From positions 5,828,001 to 5,892,000 of the forward strand of contig NZ_CP140152.1 of assembly GCF_034479515.1 (NCBI RefSeq): a DNA stretch of 64,000 nucleotides, in the 5' to 3' direction. Position 1 is the stretch's first letter. Each line of letters begins with the position of its first letter. The DNA is from Duganella zoogloeoides (GTDB lineage Bacteria; Pseudomonadota; Gammaproteobacteria; Burkholderiales; Burkholderiaceae_D). The notes under the pieces were generated by a model that saw only the letters and a list, made by a program, of their open reading frames with translations, was not told where the DNA came from and ran no database searches. A program made the position numbers and the translations under genes. This document shows, piece after piece, positions 7,247 to 18,522 of this stretch.

Positions 7247-8368
7247 ATGAAACAAGCCGTCATCAGCGGTACCGGTCTTTTTACGCCATCGCAGTCGATT
7301 TCCAACGAGGAACTGGTCGAAAGTTTTAATGCCTACGTGGCGCAGTTCAATGCCGACCATGCCGCCGCCATCGAGGCCGGCACCGTCACCGCGCTCGAGC
7401 CGTCGAGCGTGGCGTTCATCGAAAAGGCGTCCGGCATCAAGTCGCGCTTTGTAATGGAAAAAGCCGGCATTCTCGATCCGCAGCGCATGGTCTCGCACAT
7501 TCCCGAACGCGGCGACGACGAACTGTCGTTGCAGGCAGAAATCTGCGTGGCAGCGGCCCACCAGGCGCTCGACCGCGCAGGCCGCACCCCGGCCGATATC
7601 GACATGGTGCTGGTCGCCTGCTCCAATATGCAGCGCGGCTACCCGGCCATGGCGGTGGAAGTACAGGCCGCGCTCGGTATCGACGGCTACGGCTTCGACA
7701 TGAACGTGGCCTGCTCGTCGGCCACCTTCGGCATCCAGCAGGCGGTGGCGGCCGTGCAAAGCGGCCAGGCCCGCGCGGTGCTGGTCCTCAACCCGGAAAT
7801 CACCAGCGGCCACCTGAACTGGCGCGACCGCGACAGCCATTTCATTTTTGGCGATGCCTGCACCGCCGTGGTGGTGGAACTGGCCGAGAACGCCAGGGGC
7901 GCACACCGCTGGGAAATCCTCGATACCAAGCTGAAAACCAGCTTCTCCAACAATATCCGTAACAACTTCGGCTTCCTCAACCGCTTCGACGAAGCGGGCG
8001 TGGGCCAGCCGGACAAGCTGTTCCGCCAGCAGGGCCGCAAGGTATTCAAGGACGTGTGCCCGATGGCCGCCGAAATGATCAAGGACACCATCGCCCACGC
8101 CGGCCTGCAAGTGTCCGATGTCAGCCGCTACTGGCTGCACCAGGCCAACCTCAACATGAACCTGTTAATCAGCCGCATGGTGCTGGGCCGCGATGCCGAG
8201 CCGGGCGAAGCGCCGGTCATCCTCGACAGCTACGCCAACACCTCGTCGGCCGGCTCGGTTATTGCCTTTCATAAACATTCGGACGATATGGCGGCGGGAC
8301 AGTTGGGCGTGCTGTGCTCGTTCGGCGCCGGCTATTCGATCGGTTGCGTGGTGTTGCGAAAAGTTTAA
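7247..8368 (+). CDS. Beta-ketoacyl-ACP synthase III family protein
   Basis: 373-residue thiolase-fold enzyme of the FabH family, which condenses an acyl-CoA with malonyl-ACP or an equivalent. The Cys-His-Asn triad is complete: C156 in NVACSSATFG, H298 in YWLHQANLN and N331 in YANTSSAGS. It is about 50 residues longer than housekeeping FabH, with extra sequence near the N-terminus (about 15-65), and the usual N-terminal motif is altered, so a specialised role is likely rather than general fatty-acid initiation. I use the ATG at 7247, where the FabH-like sequence MKQAVISGTG begins; an upstream start would add 26 unrelated residues and overlap the ctpA terminator. It is a single gene with no other lipid-synthesis genes beside it. 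Substrate unknown. Confidence 0.85.
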   Translation: MKQAVISGTGLFTPSQSISNEELVESFNAYVAQFNADHAAAIEAGTVTALEPSSVAFIEKASGIKSRFVMEKAGILDPQRMVSHIPERGDDELSLQAEICVAAAHQALDRAGRTPADIDMVLVACSNMQRGYPAMAVEVQAALGIDGYGFDMNVACSSATFGIQQAVAAVQSGQARAVLVLNPEITSGHLNWRDRDSHFIFGDACTAVVVELAENARGAHRWEILDTKLKTSFSNNIRNNFGFLNRFDEAGVGQPDKLFRQQGRKVFKDVCPMAAEMIKDTIAHAGLQVSDVSRYWLHQANLNMNLLISRMVLGRDAEPGEAPVILDSYANTSSAGSVIAFHKHSDDMAAGQLGVLCSFGAGYSIGCVVLRKV

Positions 8369-8518
8369 TTAAATGACCACTTCGGCGTCCCCGGCTCCCC
8401 GGGGATGGCAGAAGTTCCAACTAATTGGCTGGTGGTTTGCATTTTTTGACAGCAATTGCCGTGTGATGTGCTACTCTTGGGTTGTTTTCCAACAATCTTT
8501 CAGAGGAGTCCCCCCCGC

Positions 8519-10246
8519 ATGCCCCACAACATCAGTCTGATTACCACCATTGCCGCCGCACTTGGATTTGGTCTCGTCCTTGGTTATATAGCAACGCGCT
8601 TGCGATTACCGGCGCTGGTGGGATATCTCGCTGCGGGCATCATGTTGGGACCGGCAACACCGGGATTCGTGGCCGATGCCGCGCTGGCTGCCCAGCTGGC
8701 CGAGATCGGCGTGATGCTGATGATGTTCGGCGTGGGCCTGCACTTCTCGCTCGACGACCTGTGGGCGGTGCGCAAGGTGGCGCTGCCCGGCGCGGTGCTG
8801 CAAATCGCGGTGGCCACCGGCATGGGCATGGGGCTGGCGCACTGGTGGGGCTGGAGCATCGGTGGCGGCCTGGTTTTCGGGCTGGCGCTGTCGGTGGCCA
8901 GTACCGTGGTGCTGCTGCGCGCGCTCGAGGAGCGCGGCATCCTCGATAGTTTCAACGGCCGCATCGCGGTCGGCTGGCTGGTGGTTGAAGACCTGGTGAC
9001 CGTGATGGTGCTGGTGCTGCTGCCCGCCGTGGCCGGCTCCCTTGGCGGCACCACCATGGACGCCCACGGCGTGGCGATTCCCGCCGGCGAAGTCGATCTG
9101 TGGAGCACGCTCACCATCACCCTGGGCAAGGTTGCCGCGTTTATCGCGCTGATGCTGGTGGTCGGCCGCAAGCTGTTCCCCTGGATCCTGTGGCAAGTGG
9201 CGCGCACCGGCTCGCGCGAACTGTTTACGCTGTGCGTGATCGCCGCTGCCGTCGGTATCGCCTACGGCTCCACCCATTTCTTCGGCGTGTCGTTCGCGCT
9301 GGGCGCATTCTTTGCCGGCATGGTGCTGCGCGAATCGGAACTGGCGCACCGCGCCGCGCAAGAGTCGCTGCCGCTGCGCGACGCGTTTGCCGTACTGTTC
9401 TTCGTCTCGGTGGGCATGCTGTTCGAGCCGGCCATCGTCACCGAACAGCCGCTCAAGTTGCTGGCGGTGGTGGCGATTATCGTGTTTGGCAAGTCGGTGG
9501 CGGCGTTCCTGCTGGTGGTGCTGCTGCGCTACCCGGCCAAGACGGCGCTGATGGTCTCGGCCAGCCTGGCGCAGATCGGCGAATTCTCGTTCATCCTGGC
9601 CGCGCTGGGCATGTCGCTCGGCCTGATGCCGGCCGAGGGCCAGAGCCTGATCCTGGCAGGCGCCATCATCTCGATCGCGCTGAACCCGGTCGTCTTCAGC
9701 GTGACAAAACCGCTCGAGCGCTGGCTCACCCGTGACGGTTCGGTGATTTCCAACCTCGAGCGCGCGGCCGATCCGCTGGCCGAACTGCCGATGTCGGTGC
9801 CGCACGAACATCTCGACGGCCAGGTGGTGCTGGTCGGTTACGGCCGCGTGGGCCGCCGCATTGCCGAGGTGCTGCTCAAGCACAGCATCCCGTTCGTGGT
9901 GGCCGAGCAAAATCGCGAAGTGGTCGATCAACTGCGCCGCAAGGGCATCCATGCAGTGGCCGGCAATGCCGGCGAGCCGGCGGTGCTGATCCAGGCCCAC
10001 GTGGCCCGCGCCAGCATGCTGGTGATTGCCACGCCAGACACCTTCCACGTGCGCGCCATGGTGGAAACCGCGCGCCTGCTCAACCCGAACATCAAGACAG
10101 TGGTGCGCACGCACAGCGACGAGGAAGCGGAACTGCTGCGCAGCGAATTGCCGGCCAAGATCTTCATGGGCGAGGAAGAGCTGGCCAACGGCATGACCGA
10201 CTTCGTGATCAAGAATTTCGAGCGCAAGCAAGGTGGCGGGCACTAA
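8519..10246 (+). CDS. ybaL: Monovalent cation:proton antiporter, YbaL/KefB type
   Basis: 575-residue inner-membrane transporter of the CPA2 family with about 12 membrane helices (roughly 5-400) followed by a cytosolic TrkA-N/RCK nucleotide-binding domain (GYGRVG at 440-445, then a Rossmann pattern to the end). It closely follows E. coli YbaL, including LVGYLxAGxxxGPxTPGFVAD, LEERGILDS and LFFVSVGMLFxP. The family exchanges K+ or Na+ for protons and the RCK domain senses NAD(H) or a similar ligand. The ATG at 8519 has AGAGGAG ten bases upstream, and upstream in-frame starts would add residues absent from the family. It is convergent with fadH, nine bases apart. Confidence 0.92.
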   Translation: MPHNISLITTIAAALGFGLVLGYIATRLRLPALVGYLAAGIMLGPATPGFVADAALAAQLAEIGVMLMMFGVGLHFSLDDLWAVRKVALPGAVLQIAVATGMGMGLAHWWGWSIGGGLVFGLALSVASTVVLLRALEERGILDSFNGRIAVGWLVVEDLVTVMVLVLLPAVAGSLGGTTMDAHGVAIPAGEVDLWSTLTITLGKVAAFIALMLVVGRKLFPWILWQVARTGSRELFTLCVIAAAVGIAYGSTHFFGVSFALGAFFAGMVLRESELAHRAAQESLPLRDAFAVLFFVSVGMLFEPAIVTEQPLKLLAVVAIIVFGKSVAAFLLVVLLRYPAKTALMVSASLAQIGEFSFILAALGMSLGLMPAEGQSLILAGAIISIALNPVVFSVTKPLERWLTRDGSVISNLERAADPLAELPMSVPHEHLDGQVVLVGYGRVGRRIAEVLLKHSIPFVVAEQNREVVDQLRRKGIHAVAGNAGEPAVLIQAHVARASMLVIATPDTFHVRAMVETARLLNPNIKTVVRTHSDEEAELLRSELPAKIFMGEEELANGMTDFVIKNFERKQGGGH

Positions 10247-10255
10247 CAGCGCCAG

Positions 10256-12316
<2,061 letters not shown>

Positions 12317-12381
12317 TTACGGTTAGGTAACGGGAGAGTGTTGCCCTTGTATTCTGCCACCCTTTCCCGTAGGCTGGAAAA

Positions 12382-13014
12382 ATGATGCGATTCCTTCTGT
12401 TACTGTTGTTAGGTGTCACCGCCCCGCTGGCCATGGCGCAAACACCGAAACCGGACACGTCCCGGCTGGAGGTGTCGGTCAACCGGGTGGAGGTGGACGG
12501 TCAGCATATGTACGAACTCGACGCCAGCGGCGTCGTGGCCGCGCCGTTGCCGCGCGTGTGGCGCATCCTCACCAACTACGAACGCATGACCGAATTCGTG
12601 CCCGACCTGGAGTCGTGCAAGGTGCTATCGCGCAATGGCAACGAAGTCATGATCGAGCAATTCGGCGTGGCCCGGCTGCTGTTCATGACGCGGGCCATCC
12701 ACCTGATCGTGCGCGCCACCGAGCAGCCGATGTCGGCCATCGACATCGCCCTGGTGTCGGGCGACATGAAACACTACGAGGCGCGCTGGGAACTGATCCC
12801 CGTGCCCGAGACCGGCGGCACCAAGGTGGTGTACAAGGGCCGCATGATGCCCAATTTCTATGTGCCCAGCCTGTTCGGCTCGAAGATGATACGGTCGGAC
12901 GTCGAGCACATGATGCGCGCCGTGCTCACCCGCCTGGACCGCCGCGAGGACCGCCAGCCCAGCGTCAATTCGATCCTGATCCCGCCAGCGACCACTCCGG
13001 CGCCGGCCAGATAA
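12382..13014 (+). CDS. Exported SRPBCC/START-like protein
   Basis: 210-residue protein with a signal peptide (about 1-19, ending AMAQ) and a single START/polyketide-cyclase-like fold at about 40-185, a helix-grip domain that holds hydrophobic ligands such as lipids, quinones or sterols. Visible signatures are VAAPLPRVWRILTNYERMTEF at the start of the domain and the paired strands around YEARWELIPV. An export signal on this fold suggests a periplasmic lipid-handling job, but no function is known. The start may be either of two adjacent ATG codons. The stop abuts the stop of the convergent small gene. Confidence 0.8.
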   Translation: MMRFLLLLLLGVTAPLAMAQTPKPDTSRLEVSVNRVEVDGQHMYELDASGVVAAPLPRVWRILTNYERMTEFVPDLESCKVLSRNGNEVMIEQFGVARLLFMTRAIHLIVRATEQPMSAIDIALVSGDMKHYEARWELIPVPETGGTKVVYKGRMMPNFYVPSLFGSKMIRSDVEHMMRAVLTRLDRREDRQPSVNSILIPPATTPAPAR

Positions 13015-13464
13015 TCAGGACAGGCGGGTATCGCGGTCGCGCAGCTCGGCGAAGTTTTCCAGGCTGCCCAGCTTGATCATCACCGGGTTCAAACTGGCGT
13101 GCTGCATGGCGCGCCAGGCGAACAGCCACTCCTGCTCCTGCGCCTCGGCCGCCGTCTTGGTGAAGGCGGCGCCTAGCGCGGCGCGCACGCCGTATTCCAC
13201 CACGCCATCGATGCCGGCCCAGTTGGGCAGGGTGCGCTGCACCGCGCGGTGCAGGCGCTCACCGAATTCTTCGCTGTTGTGGATGACCAGGCAGCTGTCG
13301 GCGGAAAACAGGTCGAACAGCTTGCGGTCCCACACTTGCGAAAAGCTCAGTGCCAGGCACGGCGGCGCTGCGCGCAGGATGAACTGGCCCTGGGTCAGCG
13401 CCAGTTCCAGGTCTTCGCGCACGCCGTAGCGGTACAAGGTCGGAGGACGTTGGTAGTCATGCAT
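13015..13464 (-). CDS. Conserved hypothetical protein, 149 residues
   Basis: Small soluble protein without signal peptide or membrane helix. It has a mixed alpha/beta pattern with LYRYGVREDLELAL near the start and a helical C-terminal half rich in alanine and glutamate. I do not recognise a family. Coding character is supported by a continuous frame with GC-rich third positions and by its close fit between neighbours: it touches the START-like gene tail to tail and lies 13 bases downstream of the DUF2721-like gene, with which it may be co-transcribed. Confidence 0.6.
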   Translation of the reverse strand: MHDYQRPPTLYRYGVREDLELALTQGQFILRAAPPCLALSFSQVWDRKLFDLFSADSCLVIHNSEEFGERLHRAVQRTLPNWAGIDGVVEYGVRAALGAAFTKTAAEAQEQEWLFAWRAMQHASLNPVMIKLGSLENFAELRDRDTRLS

Positions 13465-13477
13465 ACAAAACTCGATT

Positions 13478-13933
13478 CTAATCAGGTTGTTTGGTCGGCG
13501 GACGGCGCACGTGACGCAGCGCGCGCATCGCGGCCGAGGCGATGAAGATTTCGCGCAGCAGGTAGCAGAAACTGCCGATCAGGCAGAACACGGAAAACAC
13601 GAACATGCCGGCAATGTATTTTTCCAGCGCGATGTCGGTGATATCGCTGAAGAACAGCATGGCGATCACCAGGCAGACCATCAGGCCGCAGGCGGTGGAC
13701 AGGGCGATCGAATAGTTGATCAGGTGCGAGCGCCGGTACATCACGTCAAGCTCGTTGATGTACATGTCGCTGTAAGCGATATCGAGCCGGTCCTCGAGCA
13801 CGCGCGAGCGGTCGATGATGCGCGCCAGGCGGTTGGTGAGCACGATCAGGTTGGTGCACACGCCGGACAACAGGAACACCGGCGCAATGGCCAGCTGGAT
13901 GAGGTGGCCGATATCGCCGAGCTGAATATTCAT
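13478..13933 (-). CDS. DUF2721-like inner-membrane protein
   Basis: 151-residue protein with three membrane helices (about 10-28, 70-92 and 100-125) separated by a charged helical loop with LARIIDRSRVLEDRL, the pattern of DUF2721 proteins. Function unknown. The start at ATG 13933 gives MNIQLGDIGHLIQ, a normal beginning for this group; the longer frame would add 27 residues without a good ribosome site. Confidence 0.7.
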   Translation of the reverse strand: MNIQLGDIGHLIQLAIAPVFLLSGVCTNLIVLTNRLARIIDRSRVLEDRLDIAYSDMYINELDVMYRRSHLINYSIALSTACGLMVCLVIAMLFFSDITDIALEKYIAGMFVFSVFCLIGSFCYLLREIFIASAAMRALRHVRRPPTKQPD

Positions 13934-14035
13934 AAATGACGGTACGCTGAAAATGATACTGGGCCTCTTCGGGCGGTCCTTGCTGGGAGTTGCTAGTGTA
14001 GCAGCCCGGCACACCGCCCGGCCAACTTTAGCGCG

Positions 14036-14992
14036 CTAATCAAAAGCCCGGAGGCGCCAGAACTGCTCGGTTGCGGCCACGAGGGCCCGCGCGATGCCTT
14101 GCTCCATGGCGCCATGGCCGGCGTCCGGGATCATGCGCATCACCGATCCCGGCCACGCCTGCTGCAGGCGCCACGCCGACAGCGGCGGGCAGATCACGTC
14201 GTAGCGGCCCTGCACGATCACGGCCGGCAAATGGGCGATGCGGCCGATGTTGCGCACCAGCTGGTCGTCGCTGAAAAAGCCGAGGTTGGCCATGTAGTGC
14301 GATTCCAGGCGCCCGACGCCGAGGTCGAGCGCGTCGCATGGCGCGTCCTCGGGCTGTGGCAGCAGGAACACGCGGCGGCCCTCGAAGCGGCTCCAGGCGC
14401 GCACGGCCGGCCAATGCACGGCCGGATCGTCGCTCATGATGCGGCGCACGTAGGCGCCCAGCAGGTCGCCACGCTCGGCTTGCGGGATCGGCGCCACGAA
14501 TTCTTCGTACAGTTCCGGGTAAAACCATTGCACGCCGTGCAGGAACCAGTCGATCTCGGGCTGGGTGCACAGGAAAATCCCGCGCAAGACAAACCCCAGG
14601 CAGCGCTCGGGATGGGCCTGGCCATAGGCCAGCGCCAGCGTGGAACCCCACGAGCCGCCAAACACCAGCCACTGGCCGATCCCGAACTGGCGGCGCAGCC
14701 GCTCGATGTCGTCGATCAGCAATTGCGTGGTGTTGTTGCGGCATTCGCCGACCGGGACCGACTTGCCGGCGCCGCGCTGGTCGAACAGGATCACGCGGTA
14801 GCGCTCGGGGTCGAAAAAGCGCCGGTGCTGCGGCGACAGGCCGGCGCCGGGGCCGCCGTGCAGGAAGATCACTGGGATGCCATCCGGATTGCCCACTTCT
14901 TCCCAATAAATGGTGTGGATCTCGTCCACGGCCAGCATGCCGTGGCGGGTGGGTTCGGTGGGCGGGAACAGCGGGGAATGGGGGTCGAACAT
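14036..14992 (-). CDS. pip: Proline iminopeptidase
   Basis: 318-residue alpha/beta-hydrolase of peptidase family S33 that removes N-terminal proline from peptides in the cytosol. The oxyanion motif HGGPGAG lies at about 45-51, the nucleophile S114 in GGSWGSTLAL, the acid D265 in GRYDVICP and the base H293 in DAGHGAME, so the triad is complete. Length and the DQRGAGKS and WRLQQAWPGS-type blocks are standard for the family. It lies downstream of phaB in the same orientation but is separated from it by a strong terminator, so it is probably transcribed on its own. Confidence 0.94.
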   Translation of the reverse strand: MFDPHSPLFPPTEPTRHGMLAVDEIHTIYWEEVGNPDGIPVIFLHGGPGAGLSPQHRRFFDPERYRVILFDQRGAGKSVPVGECRNNTTQLLIDDIERLRRQFGIGQWLVFGGSWGSTLALAYGQAHPERCLGFVLRGIFLCTQPEIDWFLHGVQWFYPELYEEFVAPIPQAERGDLLGAYVRRIMSDDPAVHWPAVRAWSRFEGRRVFLLPQPEDAPCDALDLGVGRLESHYMANLGFFSDDQLVRNIGRIAHLPAVIVQGRYDVICPPLSAWRLQQAWPGSVMRMIPDAGHGAMEQGIARALVAATEQFWRLRAFD

Positions 14993-15027
14993 GGCAATCC
15001 TTCAGGCGACGATAGCGGATTGTACGT

Positions 15028-15057
15028 AAAAAAGCCGGGATCGCGAACGATCCCGGC
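15028..15057 (-). terminator. Rho-independent terminator after phaB
   Basis: Minus strand GCCGGGATCG pairs perfectly with CGATCCCGGC around a four-base TTCG loop and is followed by six T. It lies 28 bases after the phaB stop and closes the phaA-phaB unit. Confidence 0.9.
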
Positions 15058-15084
15058 TCGTCTTGTCGTCACGCCGGCAGGCGA

Positions 15085-15825
15085 TCAGGACATGTGCTGG
15101 CCGCCGTTGATGGCGATGTTGGCGCCGGTAACGAAAGCAGCTTCATCGGACGACAGGTAGGCCACCAGGCCCGCCACTTCTTCCGGTTTGCCCAGGCGGC
15201 CCATCGGGATTTGCGGCACGATCTTGGTTTCCAGCACTTCGGTCGGGATTTCCATGACCATCTTGGTGCCGATATAGCCTGGCGAGATGGTGTTGACGGT
15301 GACGCCCTTGCGCGCCACTTCCAGCGCCAGCGCCTTGGTGAAGCCATGCATGCCGGCCTTGGCGGCCGAATAGTTGGTCTGGCCGAAGGCGCCCTTCTGG
15401 CCGTTGACCGACGAGATATTGATGATACGGCCCCAGCCGCGTTCCACCATGCCATCGCACACCGGCTTGGTCATATTGAACACGGAGTCCAGGTTGGTGG
15501 CCATGACGGCGTCCCAGTTCGGCTTGTCCATCTTCTTGAAGGTCATGTCGCGGGTGATGCCGGCGTTGTTGACCAGCACGTCGATCGGACCGATTTCCTT
15601 CTCGATGGCGGCGATGCATGCCTGGGCCGAATCGTAGTCGGCCACGTCGCATGGATAGGCGCGGAAGTTGAAGCCCTGGTCGCGGGTGGTCGCCAGCCAT
15701 TGCTCGACCTTGGCGTTACCGGGCGAATACGTGGTGACCACGCAATAACCAAGCGCCGACAACTTGAAACACACTGCTTCGCCCAAACCGCCCATACCGC
15801 CAGTAACCAATGCAACTCGTGCCAT
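15085..15825 (-). CDS. phaB: Acetoacetyl-CoA reductase
   Basis: 246-residue short-chain dehydrogenase that uses NADPH to turn acetoacetyl-CoA into (R)-3-hydroxybutyryl-CoA, the monomer for polyhydroxybutyrate. Seen are the cofactor motif TGGMGGLG at about 8-15, NNAG near 87, the catalytic Y152/K156 pair in NYSAAKAG with the serine of INISSVNG before it, and PGYIGTKM after it. Length matches PhaB. ATG 15825 is preceded by AGGGGAC; the longer open frame has no support. It lies 79 bases downstream of phaA in the same orientation and is followed by the terminator at 15028-15057. No PHB synthase gene is in the window. Confidence 0.95.
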   Translation of the reverse strand: MARVALVTGGMGGLGEAVCFKLSALGYCVVTTYSPGNAKVEQWLATTRDQGFNFRAYPCDVADYDSAQACIAAIEKEIGPIDVLVNNAGITRDMTFKKMDKPNWDAVMATNLDSVFNMTKPVCDGMVERGWGRIINISSVNGQKGAFGQTNYSAAKAGMHGFTKALALEVARKGVTVNTISPGYIGTKMVMEIPTEVLETKIVPQIPMGRLGKPEEVAGLVAYLSSDEAAFVTGANIAINGGQHMS

Positions 15826-15904
15826 GTTTTGTCCCCTCGTTAAGTGACTTGAAAAACAGACCGCCGCGCACGGCGGACGGTCCGGGTCTATCGTTTTATT
15901 GTCG

Positions 15905-17083
15905 TTACGCGCGTTCGATGGCCAGCGCCACGCCCATGCCGCCGCCGATGCACAGCGACGCCAGGCCCTTCTTGGCATCGCGACGGATCATTTCGTGGAT
16001 CAAGGTGACCAGGATGCGCGCGCCGGAAGCGCCGATCGGGTGGCCGATGGCGATGGCGCCGCCATTGACGTTGATCTTGCTGGTATCCCAGCCCATTTCC
16101 TTGTTGACGGCCACGGCCTGGGCGGCAAATGCTTCGTTGATTTCCAGCAGGTCGAGGTCGTCCGGGGTCCAGCCGGCCTTTTTCAGGCACAGGCGGGTGG
16201 CGCTGACCGGACCCATGCCCATGAAGGCTGGGTCCAGGCCCGACGAGGCGTACGCCTTGATCTTGGCCAGCACCGGCAGGCCCAGTTCCTTCGCTTGCGT
16301 GGCGGACATCATGATCACGGCGGCAGCGCCGTCGTTCAGGCCCGAGGCGTTACCGGCGGTAACAGTGCCTTCCTTGTTGAAGGCAGGACGCAGGCCGGCC
16401 AGGCCTTCAATAGTCGAGCCTGGCTTGATGTATTCGTCGGTGTCGAAGACGATGCTGCCTTTTTTCTGGACAATTTCCAGCGGCAGGATTTCATCCTTGA
16501 ACTTGCCTTCTTTTTGAGCAGCTTCGGCTTTCAGCTGCGATTGCAGTGCGAACTCGTCCTGTTCGGTACGCGAAATCTCGTATTTCTTGGCGACGTTTTC
16601 GGCAGTAACGCCCATGTGGTACTGGTTGTACACGTCCCACAGGCCATCGACGATCATGGTGTCGACCATCTTGATGTCGCCCATGCGGAAGCCGTCGCGC
16701 GAACCTGGCATCGCGTGCGGCGAGGCGCTCATGTTTTCCTGGCCGCCGGCGATGACGATTTGTGCGTCGCCGCATTTAATCGCCTGGGCTGCCAGGTGGG
16801 TGGCTTTCAAGCCGCTGCCGCACACGTGGTTGATGGTGAAACCGGGGATGGTGTTAGGCAGGCCCGACTTGATGACGGCCTGGCGCGCCGGGTTCTGGCC
16901 GACGCCGGCGGTAAGCACCTGGCCCAGGATCGCTTCGCTGACCAGGTTGGGATCGATGCCGGTCTTGGCCAGCAAACCCTTGATGACGTGTGCGCCCAGC
17001 TCGGACGCCGGAGTCTTGGCGAGCGCGCCGCCGAATTTGCCCACACCAGTACGGCCAGCGGCCACGATTACTACATCATCCAT
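15905..17083 (-). CDS. phaA: Acetyl-CoA C-acetyltransferase (beta-ketothiolase)
   Basis: 392-residue biosynthetic thiolase that joins two acetyl-CoA to acetoacetyl-CoA, the first step of polyhydroxybutyrate formation. The three catalytic residues are in place: C88 in [11 protein letters not shown]348 in [10 protein letters not shown] and C378 in CIGGGMG, at almost the same numbers as in the Zoogloea enzyme. NEAFAAQ lies at about 316. The start [13 protein letters not shown] at ATG 17083 has GGAG six bases upstream; a further in-frame ATG four codons earlier is less well placed. It forms an operon with phaB. Confidence 0.96.
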   Translation of the reverse strand: MDDVVIVAAGRTGVGKFGGALAKTPASELGAHVIKGLLAKTGIDPNLVSEAILGQVLTAGVGQNPARQAVIKSGLPNTIPGFTINHVCGSGLKATHLAAQAIKCGDAQIVIAGGQENMSASPHAMPGSRDGFRMGDIKMVDTMIVDGLWDVYNQYHMGVTAENVAKKYEISRTEQDEFALQSQLKAEAAQKEGKFKDEILPLEIVQKKGSIVFDTDEYIKPGSTIEGLAGLRPAFNKEGTVTAGNASGLNDGAAAVIMMSATQAKELGLPVLAKIKAYASSGLDPAFMGMGPVSATRLCLKKAGWTPDDLDLLEINEAFAAQAVAVNKEMGWDTSKINVNGGAIAIGHPIGASGARILVTLIHEMIRRDAKKGLASLCIGGGMGVALAIERA

Positions 17084-17353
17084 GTGATTCTCCAAAGCGC
17101 CGGTACAAGACCGGCATGGTTAGCAAAAGCGAACTTCGATCAACTTGATCATACGCCTGCCACGCCGGGGGCGTGGCGGCTTTCGATGCTGCGTTGCCGC
17201 GAAAACTCCTGTGCAGAAACTCGCGCCTGCGCAAGGTTTGGCCATGTCAACCGTCATCATCAATCGGGAACTTATCGTAAGCGCGGCAATTCTCCGTGCC
17301 TTTGATCTGGCTCAAGTCCCCACCATACATTTTGAATAAGACATATCTATTTG

Positions 17354-18262
17354 TCACGACAATAATTTGATACCGTCCAGCGTGGCGGCGCACTGCTCGC
17401 GTATCACTTTCACGAAGTCGAGCACGTACGCCTTGTGCTGCTGCGCCGGCGGCACCGACACGAACAGGTCGCTCCACAAGCCCTGCTCGCCCACCGGCCG
17501 GGCGATCACGTAGTCGTAATCGACGTAGTTCTTGATGGCCCAGTTGGGCAGCGCGGCGATGCCGCGCCGGCTGGCCACCAGTTGCAGCACCGCCACCGTC
17601 AGTTCGGCAGTGCGGCGCTCGAACTGGATGTTTTCCGGCAGCAGTACTTCCCGGATCAGGTCGATACGGGCTGCCGGCACCGGGTACGTGATCAGGGTTT
17701 CGCCCGTAAAGTCGGCAGCGTGGAGGCGGCGCTGGGAAGCGAGCCGGTGCTTCTGCGCCATCACCACCAGGATCTCGAAGCGGAACAGGGGAAACGTCGC
17801 GAAGTCCGGACCGTACGGCGAACCGATCACCAGGTCGGCGGCGCCGGTGCGCAGCAACTCGGCCGGTTCGCTGTGGAAACCCGACACCAGGTCGATCTCG
17901 ACGTCGGGCCAGCGCTTGCGGAACTCGTCCATGACCGGCATCAGCCAGTCGAAGCAAGTATGGCATTCGAGCACCACGCGCAGCTGGCCAGTATCGCCCT
18001 GTGTCAGGCGCGCCACTTCGCGCTCGGCGGTTTCGATTTCGGGCAGCAGCAGGTCGGCCAGCTTGAGCAGCCGGGCGCCGGTGGCGGTAAACCCGATCGG
18101 CACCGATTTGCGCTCAAACAGCGGGCCGCCGTAGCGATCTTCCAGCAACTTGATTTGATGGGACAGCGCCGACTGGGTCAGGTTGAGCAACTGGGCGGCG
18201 CGCACCAGGCTGCCGGCCGAGCGCAAGGCGCTCAGCGTACGAAGGTGGCGTATCTCTAACAT
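17354..18262 (-). CDS. metR: LysR-family regulator, MetR-like
   Basis: 302-residue LysR-type regulator. The winged helix-turn-helix is at about 1-60 (SLVRAAQLLNLTQSALSHQIK) and the periplasmic-binding-like effector domain at about 90-300. It resembles E. coli MetR more than a generic LysR protein: IRHLRTLSALRSAGSL, ECHTCFDWLMPVM, GETLITYPV and GIAALPNWAI are near-matches. MetR activates methionine genes and senses homocysteine. No metE, metF or other methionine gene is in the window, and I saw no exact MetR site in its upstream region, so the assignment rests on sequence alone. It is divergent from minC. Confidence 0.75.
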   Translation of the reverse strand: MLEIRHLRTLSALRSAGSLVRAAQLLNLTQSALSHQIKLLEDRYGGPLFERKSVPIGFTATGARLLKLADLLLPEIETAEREVARLTQGDTGQLRVVLECHTCFDWLMPVMDEFRKRWPDVEIDLVSGFHSEPAELLRTGAADLVIGSPYGPDFATFPLFRFEILVVMAQKHRLASQRRLHAADFTGETLITYPVPAARIDLIREVLLPENIQFERRTAELTVAVLQLVASRRGIAALPNWAIKNYVDYDYVIARPVGEQGLWSDLFVSVPPAQQHKAYVLDFVKVIREQCAATLDGIKLLS

Positions 18263-18522
18263 GCATTAATCTTTTTCATGTGAACCTGAGAAATCTTTCA
18301 TTTGGATTGTAGATCGAATGCCGCAAACTGTATCGCATCGATATGAAATCCTTATGACAAACCCCACGAGCACCGGAAAAACATTCATCCAGCCACCCCT
18401 CGCGCGGCGCCGCATTTTTGCACGCGTTCAGCCGTGCGCGCCTCCCCATTGCGGGTTTTCCACAGTAGAATGCCAGCACCTGCGCATGCGCGCGCGGTTG
18501 CAACCTACTCATACTGTCGCCC

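Noticed and set aside
8388..8405. Hairpin after the ketoacyl synthase gene
   Set aside because: A 7-bp stem with a 4-base loop but no U-tract; too weak to call.
17159..17177. Hairpin GCCACGCC-GGG-GGCGTGGC between phaA and metR
   Set aside because: No U-tract follows on either strand, so I do not call a terminator. It may be an operator, but nothing else supports it.
18263..18310. MetR-box-like sequence upstream of metR
   Set aside because: The best match has the halves TGA and TCA at the wrong spacing relative to TGAA-N5-TTCA.
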